NCBI GenBank assembly: GCA_002314145.1
Contig: DCCG01000028.1
Span: 91,403 to 155,402 of the forward strand
Source of the DNA: Thalassolituus sp. UBA1087
GTDB taxonomy: Bacteria; Pseudomonadota; Gammaproteobacteria; Pseudomonadales; Oceanobacteraceae
Length of the DNA stretch: 64,000 nucleotides
Direction: 5' to 3'
The notes beneath the pieces are model-generated. The model did no database searches and was not told where the DNA came from. It worked only from the letters and a program-made list of their open reading frames with translations. Positions within the stretch are counted from its first letter, which is position 1. Each line of letters opens with the position of its first letter. Shown in pieces: positions 60,698 to 64,000 of this stretch. A program made the translations under genes and the position numbers.

Positions 60698-61251
60698 TAT
60701 GGCGCCCCTGTCGGGAAGACCAGCAGATTCCCCTGCAGCCGGGACTCCCCGTTAATATTCAGAGTGAAAATATCCGTCTGAACAAACCCGGCATCGGTTG
60801 GCCGGGCGCTGTTACTGTTGGCTACCGTAAACGAGACATCCTCATACTCAAGGGAATTCGGTAAGCCAATTTCCAGCACATCGTTATCAAACACAGCACC
60901 ATCACCGGAAAAGCCGGAATCAATACTGCGGGTTTTTAACGTCAGTCCTTCGAACGAAAAACGACCGCGGATATTATCGAGTACAAACCAGCCTTCATTG
61001 CCGGAATCACCCGTATTCACTGCAATACGTCCGCCACAACGGTTACTGGCTGACGCTGAATCGCAATTGGCAGTCCAGGCCGATGGACCATCCACATTCA
61101 GCGGACCACCATCAGCATTAATCGTCAGATCACCTGAAAGATAAACACCACCCTGCCCACTCACATTCTTCAGTGCGGTGTCCGTAAGCGGTTCCAGTGC
61201 CATCAACGGCAGGCTTATGCACATCAGGCTCAGAATCATTAACGGTTGCAT
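60697..61251 (-). CDS. Exported protein, third gene of the shared-motif operon
   Basis: A 184-residue protein with a short signal peptide (about residues 1-18) followed by LEPLTDTALKNVSGQGGVYL, the operon's shared motif. The mature chain is polar and rich in beta-strand patterns (DLTINADGGPLN; FDNDVLEIGLPNSLEYEDVSF). Two cysteines (about residues 59 and 67, in CDSASASNRC) could form a disulphide loop. No family assigned. It overlaps both neighbours by one base. Confidence 0.65.
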   Translation of the reverse strand: MQPLMILSLMCISLPLMALEPLTDTALKNVSGQGGVYLSGDLTINADGGPLNVDGPSAWTANCDSASASNRCGGRIAVNTGDSGNEGWFVLDNIRGRFSFEGLTLKTRSIDSGFSGDGAVFDNDVLEIGLPNSLEYEDVSFTVANSNSARPTDAGFVQTDIFTLNINGESRLQGNLLVFPTGAP

Positions 61252-62285
61252 CAGAGATCCCTGCTGGTTGCGCGCAGATACTGAATCTGCAGGTTAGCAA
61301 TCGTAGCCGAGCCAAAATCCGTATTGCCAACCGAGAGGTTGCCAATATGAATATCTGTACGCGGACCATTGGCATAATAATCCTGATAAAAGGTTGTGCT
61401 TTTTCCCTCAATATTGCCGATTTCCACACTGAAGTTACCGTCACCAGCCACTTCAAAGGTTACCGGCTGATCGGCACCGTAACCCAGCTCACTTTCCAGA
61501 ATAAAATCCTGCAGGCGAACCTTCTGACCACAATTATTACCATCGGCATCACAGGCAAACAGCGTTATTTCCTGAGCGTACAGATTCACAGCCAGGTTAC
61601 CGACCATTTCACTGTTATCGCCCCACAAACGCAGATAAGAGCCATCCACGGCAACCCCCTGGGCATGTGCCTCCAGTGATTGCGCACGGACGCTGTTTTC
61701 TTCCAGGTCAAAACGGATTCCTATATCGGCCAATTCCCCGCTGCGGCTGCTCAGCACAGAAGTATCAATGCCACTGACAGAATCGATACGGTTCCCCGTG
61801 GCCTGAGCTTCACCCGGGAAGCGGCTTTCTGTGCGGTTTTCTGACGTGAAAGACATGAGACTGAAAGGCTTGGATGAGCTTCCCGCCTGACGCTCAGGTG
61901 CCGAGAATTCGAAAATGGCTTTATCATTGATTCCGATGGTATCGCCATCAACCAGCTCAATATTGTAGGGATAAAGCAGCCGGCCAAGATTGACCGGGTT
62001 ACCAATCACATTGGCGCCCTGGTTACTGCCGCTGCCGGCCACATAAAACTGGGAAACACTGAGAACGACATCTTCACCGTCTTTATTGGTAATGCCGCTG
62101 AGGTCAAGACGGTTGCCACTGGCCACGTCTTCACCCGCTTCAAAAGCGAAGTCTTCCAGCACCAGACCGATGCCGGCACCATCCACTTCCGACAACTGAT
62201 GATCATCCATAGCCTGCAGTTCTGCCATCGTCATCGACGACTGCAGGCATATCAGGCAAATACTGAGATACCGGAAATCAGTCAT
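61251..62285 (-). CDS. Exported protein, second gene of the shared-motif operon
   Basis: A 344-residue protein with a signal peptide (about residues 1-21, ending in TMA) and then ELQAMDDHQLSEVDGAGIGL, the operon's motif in a slightly diverged form. The mature part is strand-rich (EDVVLSVSQFYVAGSG; YAQEITLFACDADGNNCG with one Cys pair; FSVEIGNIEG). No catalytic motif is seen. Its start overlaps the first gene's stop by 8 bases. Confidence 0.65.
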   Translation of the reverse strand: MTDFRYLSICLICLQSSMTMAELQAMDDHQLSEVDGAGIGLVLEDFAFEAGEDVASGNRLDLSGITNKDGEDVVLSVSQFYVAGSGSNQGANVIGNPVNLGRLLYPYNIELVDGDTIGINDKAIFEFSAPERQAGSSSKPFSLMSFTSENRTESRFPGEAQATGNRIDSVSGIDTSVLSSRSGELADIGIRFDLEENSVRAQSLEAHAQGVAVDGSYLRLWGDNSEMVGNLAVNLYAQEITLFACDADGNNCGQKVRLQDFILESELGYGADQPVTFEVAGDGNFSVEIGNIEGKSTTFYQDYYANGPRTDIHIGNLSVGNTDFGSATIANLQIQYLRATSRDL

Positions 62286-63246
62286 AGTACGGGTCCAGAA
62301 ATTTTGTTCTTATTCTTTGAATACCATTGAACGACTCTTCAAAGTCGACCGAGATACCGCCGTTGGGAATGTTCATAAAAGCCCCGGCGGTTGCCGGTGT
62401 GCCTTCACCACCGTTCAGCCAGGCTACCTGCTTGGTCTGAAACGACAGAAACATCCCCTGAGTACTCTGGCCGTTATCCGTATCACCGATATCCAGGGTA
62501 CGGAAAGTATTCAGCGGGAAGCAGGTATCAATACCTAAAATCTGACAACCATCAGAGCCGAAAAGACCGAGAAGACCATCACTCAAACCGCCGAGATTAC
62601 AGCCACTTTCACAGTTCAGGGTTGTACCGTTAGGTATCCCCACCCACTCTGCACGTACCTGTTGAGGGTTACCGTCTTCATCCACCAGAACAGCATTGGA
62701 GCGCAGTACCGTATCGCGATCGACGCCGGCAATTCCGAGCAGCAGCCTTTGCCCGAAATTAGCCTGCTCATAAATCGGATCTGCGGTTCCCACCACATCC
62801 ACTTCAATATTACCGGTCAGAGATTCAATATTGCCCGACAGCTTGCCTAAGGCTTCCGTGAACCCAAGGCGCACACCAACCAGCTCCTCTTTGCCATCAA
62901 TGGTTTCAAATGCCAGCTCGAAATACGGGTCCTGAATATTAAAGGGGTTCAGTGTGCCATCACCATTCACACTGCCGAGCGCAAAATCATTGATGCGGAT
63001 ATCCGCACCCGGCTCTCCGTCACGGACATAGTTACCCAGCTCCACCAGATCCGCATTAAGAGAAACATCGACATCCATGCCAAAGGTAAAACGGGTGAAA
63101 TCAAAGGAGCCCGCTGCATCGCGGTCAATCTGCAGAAATGCCTGGCCAGTCTGATTACTTAATTGCTCATCGCTGAGTGCCGTCAGAGCAGCGTCAGCCA
63201 TGGATGAAATCAGGAGCACACAACTCCCGCAGAAGAACTTCCACAT
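62278..63246 (-). CDS. Exported protein, first gene of the shared-motif operon
   Basis: A 322-residue protein with a signal peptide (about residues 1-18, ending in ADA) followed by ALTALSDEQLSNQTGQAFL, the operon's motif. Later parts are strand-rich, including DFTRFTFGMDVDVSLNADL and DIRINDFALGSVNGDG. Four cysteines lie in two tight groups near residues 209-213 and 232-242 (CESGC; CQILGIDTC). No family assigned. A promoter-like pair lies about 80-105 bases upstream. Confidence 0.65.
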   Translation of the reverse strand: MWKFFCGSCVLLISSMADAALTALSDEQLSNQTGQAFLQIDRDAAGSFDFTRFTFGMDVDVSLNADLVELGNYVRDGEPGADIRINDFALGSVNGDGTLNPFNIQDPYFELAFETIDGKEELVGVRLGFTEALGKLSGNIESLTGNIEVDVVGTADPIYEQANFGQRLLLGIAGVDRDTVLRSNAVLVDEDGNPQQVRAEWVGIPNGTTLNCESGCNLGGLSDGLLGLFGSDGCQILGIDTCFPLNTFRTLDIGDTDNGQSTQGMFLSFQTKQVAWLNGGEGTPATAGAFMNIPNGGISVDFEESFNGIQRIRTKFLDPYYD

Positions 63247-63322
63247 AAGCGGTACCAGGTGAGATCAGGATGAATGAACGGAACATTCAACCCGTTTGTT
63301 TTTATTTTTATTTAGTGTGACC

Positions 63323-63350
63323 AGATTACCCAGAGAAAATAAATCATCAA
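63323..63350 (-). promoter_or_regulatory. Candidate promoter of the four-gene exported-protein operon
   Basis: On the minus strand TTGATG (63350-63345) and TAATCT (63328-63323) are separated by 16 bases. It would give a leader of about 70 bases. No strong ribosome site is seen before the first ATG at 63246. Confidence 0.35.
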
Positions 63351-63764
63351 TTAAAAACAGATGCACCAACGTACCACTAAGATTTAATTTAAAAACGTTC
63401 GTACCAGTAAAATTTAAAAACTAGGAAAAATACTGTAAAAAAAGACCGATAAAGCGGACTTTTACGGAAACGACCGGAAAATAATTATTCATCCGGGACA
63501 CAGTGATACGGCAGAAAAAGATAGGTTATTTGTCAGATTAAAACCTGTTAAAAACGACATTAAAACCTGGAAGGCCCAACCCGTTTCCCTACGGGTACTT
63601 TCAAATATCGTCAGTCATATATGAGCTATGACAGCCATGGATGGCGGGAATGCCGATCCTGCAGGACGCAGGAGATCGGCCTGCCCCTTATCCGGTAACA
63701 GAGACTCACCGTATTCTACCCCAAACCTCAACAGGGCAACCTGGCAGGCAGTCGCGCATAAAGA
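63351..63764. other. Intergenic region with hairpins, no gene
   Basis: 63351-63560 is AT-rich and shows nothing recognisable. Around 63650-63678 GCCGATC-CTGC pairs with GCAG-GATCGGC, a REP-like hairpin, and CCGT/ACGG near 63580 is a smaller one. No open frame with family resemblance or a good ribosome site was found, and no tRNA was seen. Confidence 0.5.
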
Positions 63765-63796
63765 AAAACCCCAGCAGGCTGCCCTGCTGGGGTTTT
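63765..63796 (-). terminator. Perfect 14-bp terminator hairpin
   Basis: AAAACCCCAGCAGG (63765-63778) pairs with CCTGCTGGGGTTTT (63783-63796) around CTGC. On the minus strand a T run (A run 63764-63768) follows. It may be a second terminator for the rRNA operon. Confidence 0.8.
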
Positions 63797-63933
63797 GGAT
63801 ACGACGGGGACACCTTGTCCGGGGTCGCGCACGACCTTGACGTACTCGGCAATCTCGAAATGATCTGGCTGGCAGGAAGCCAGCCAACACAGCGAAGCTG
63901 CCCGAAGGGTTGGGCACATGGATGTGCCCAATG

Positions 63934-63969
63934 AAAAAAGCCCCGATAGCGTTAGCTACCGGGGCTTTC
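63934..63969 (-). terminator. rRNA operon terminator after 5S
   Basis: On the minus strand AAAGCCCCG-GTAGC pairs with GCTAT-CGGGGCTTT (one G-T or mismatch at the junction) and a T run follows (A run 63934-63939). It begins 8 bases after the end of the 5S gene. Between this and the next terminator are two more hairpins: TTGGGCACAT/ATGTGCCCAA (63910-63931) and GGCTGGC/GCCAGCC near 63867. Confidence 0.88.
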
Positions 63970-63977
63970 GAATAAGA

Positions 63978-64000
63978 GCTTGACGATGACCTACTCTCAC
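63978..64000 (-). rRNA. rrf: 5S rRNA, 3' tip only (cut by window edge)
   Basis: The minus strand reads GTGAGAGTAGGTCATCGTC ending in AAGC, the conserved last bases of gammaproteobacterial 5S rRNA (loop E/helix V then the 3' strand of helix I). Only about 23 bases are inside the window; the rest of the rRNA operon lies beyond 64000. Confidence 0.85.

Noticed and set aside
58337..63246. Shared motif as a double-glycine bacteriocin leader
   Set aside because: The motif follows a Sec signal peptide and is part of large proteins; no bacteriocin peptidase or small core peptide is present.
1..64000. CRISPR array, insertion sequence, integrase, phage or tRNA genes
   Set aside because: None was seen: no regularly spaced direct repeats, transposase motifs or tRNA cloverleaf with CCA-side patterns were found.

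Overview
The window comes from the chromosome of a Gammaproteobacterium, most likely a marine member of the Oceanospirillales/Pseudomonadales group. This is inferred from gene order and protein character; no rRNA long enough to place it is present. Much of the backbone follows the arrangement known from Pseudomonas: mlaFEDB, ibaG, murA, hisG-hisD-hisC and a DegS/AlgW protease; kdsD-lptCAB-rpoN-hpf-ptsN-rapZ-npr; mreBCD-maf-rng-yhdP; petABC-sspA-sspB next to rplM-rpsI. A RegB/RegA redox two-component pair and a cytochrome bc1 complex indicate a respiring bacterium.

Layout. 1-5.1 kb: the 5' end of pyrG, an unknown lipoprotein, an FMN L-lactate dehydrogenase-like gene, a Nif3-like gene and the DegS-type protease. 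5.2-12.5 kb (minus strand): three histidine genes, a palindromic repeat element touching the murA stop codon, murA, ibaG and an mla operon that lacks mlaC. 12.7-22.2 kb (plus): a Na/Ca exchanger, the LPS synthesis and export genes (kdsD directly followed by lptC, without kdsC), sigma-54, the nitrogen PTS branch, mgtE and darP. 22.2-31.6 kb (minus): a nitrilase-family hydrolase, the giant AsmA-like YhdP, RNase G, Maf and the MreBCD rod-shape genes. 31.7-35.2 kb (plus): gatCAB.

35.2-45.8 kb is the accessory part. It holds a large nested palindrome, a frameshifted SnoaL-like gene, a three-gene cassette built around DUF2589 proteins with a structured leader, and on the opposite strand a TPR lipoprotein overlapping a membrane adenylate cyclase and two tandem IgaA-like inner-membrane proteins. 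This block is the best candidate for an undescribed system. It looks like an envelope-sensing and second-messenger module beside a cytosolic DUF2589 cassette, but no function can be proved from sequence.

45.8-58.3 kb returns to core genes: sspBA, petCBA, rpsI-rplM, a small membrane protein, prfC, regBA, an ECF-type permease, rimI, a HolD-like psi subunit and leuA. 58.3-63.2 kb is a tightly coupled four-gene operon of exported proteins that share one short motif just after the signal peptide; the largest resembles the DUF6160/FilA-type family. The last 0.7 kb holds structured intergenic DNA, two strong terminators and the 3' tip of a 5S rRNA gene on the minus strand, so an rRNA operon ends here.
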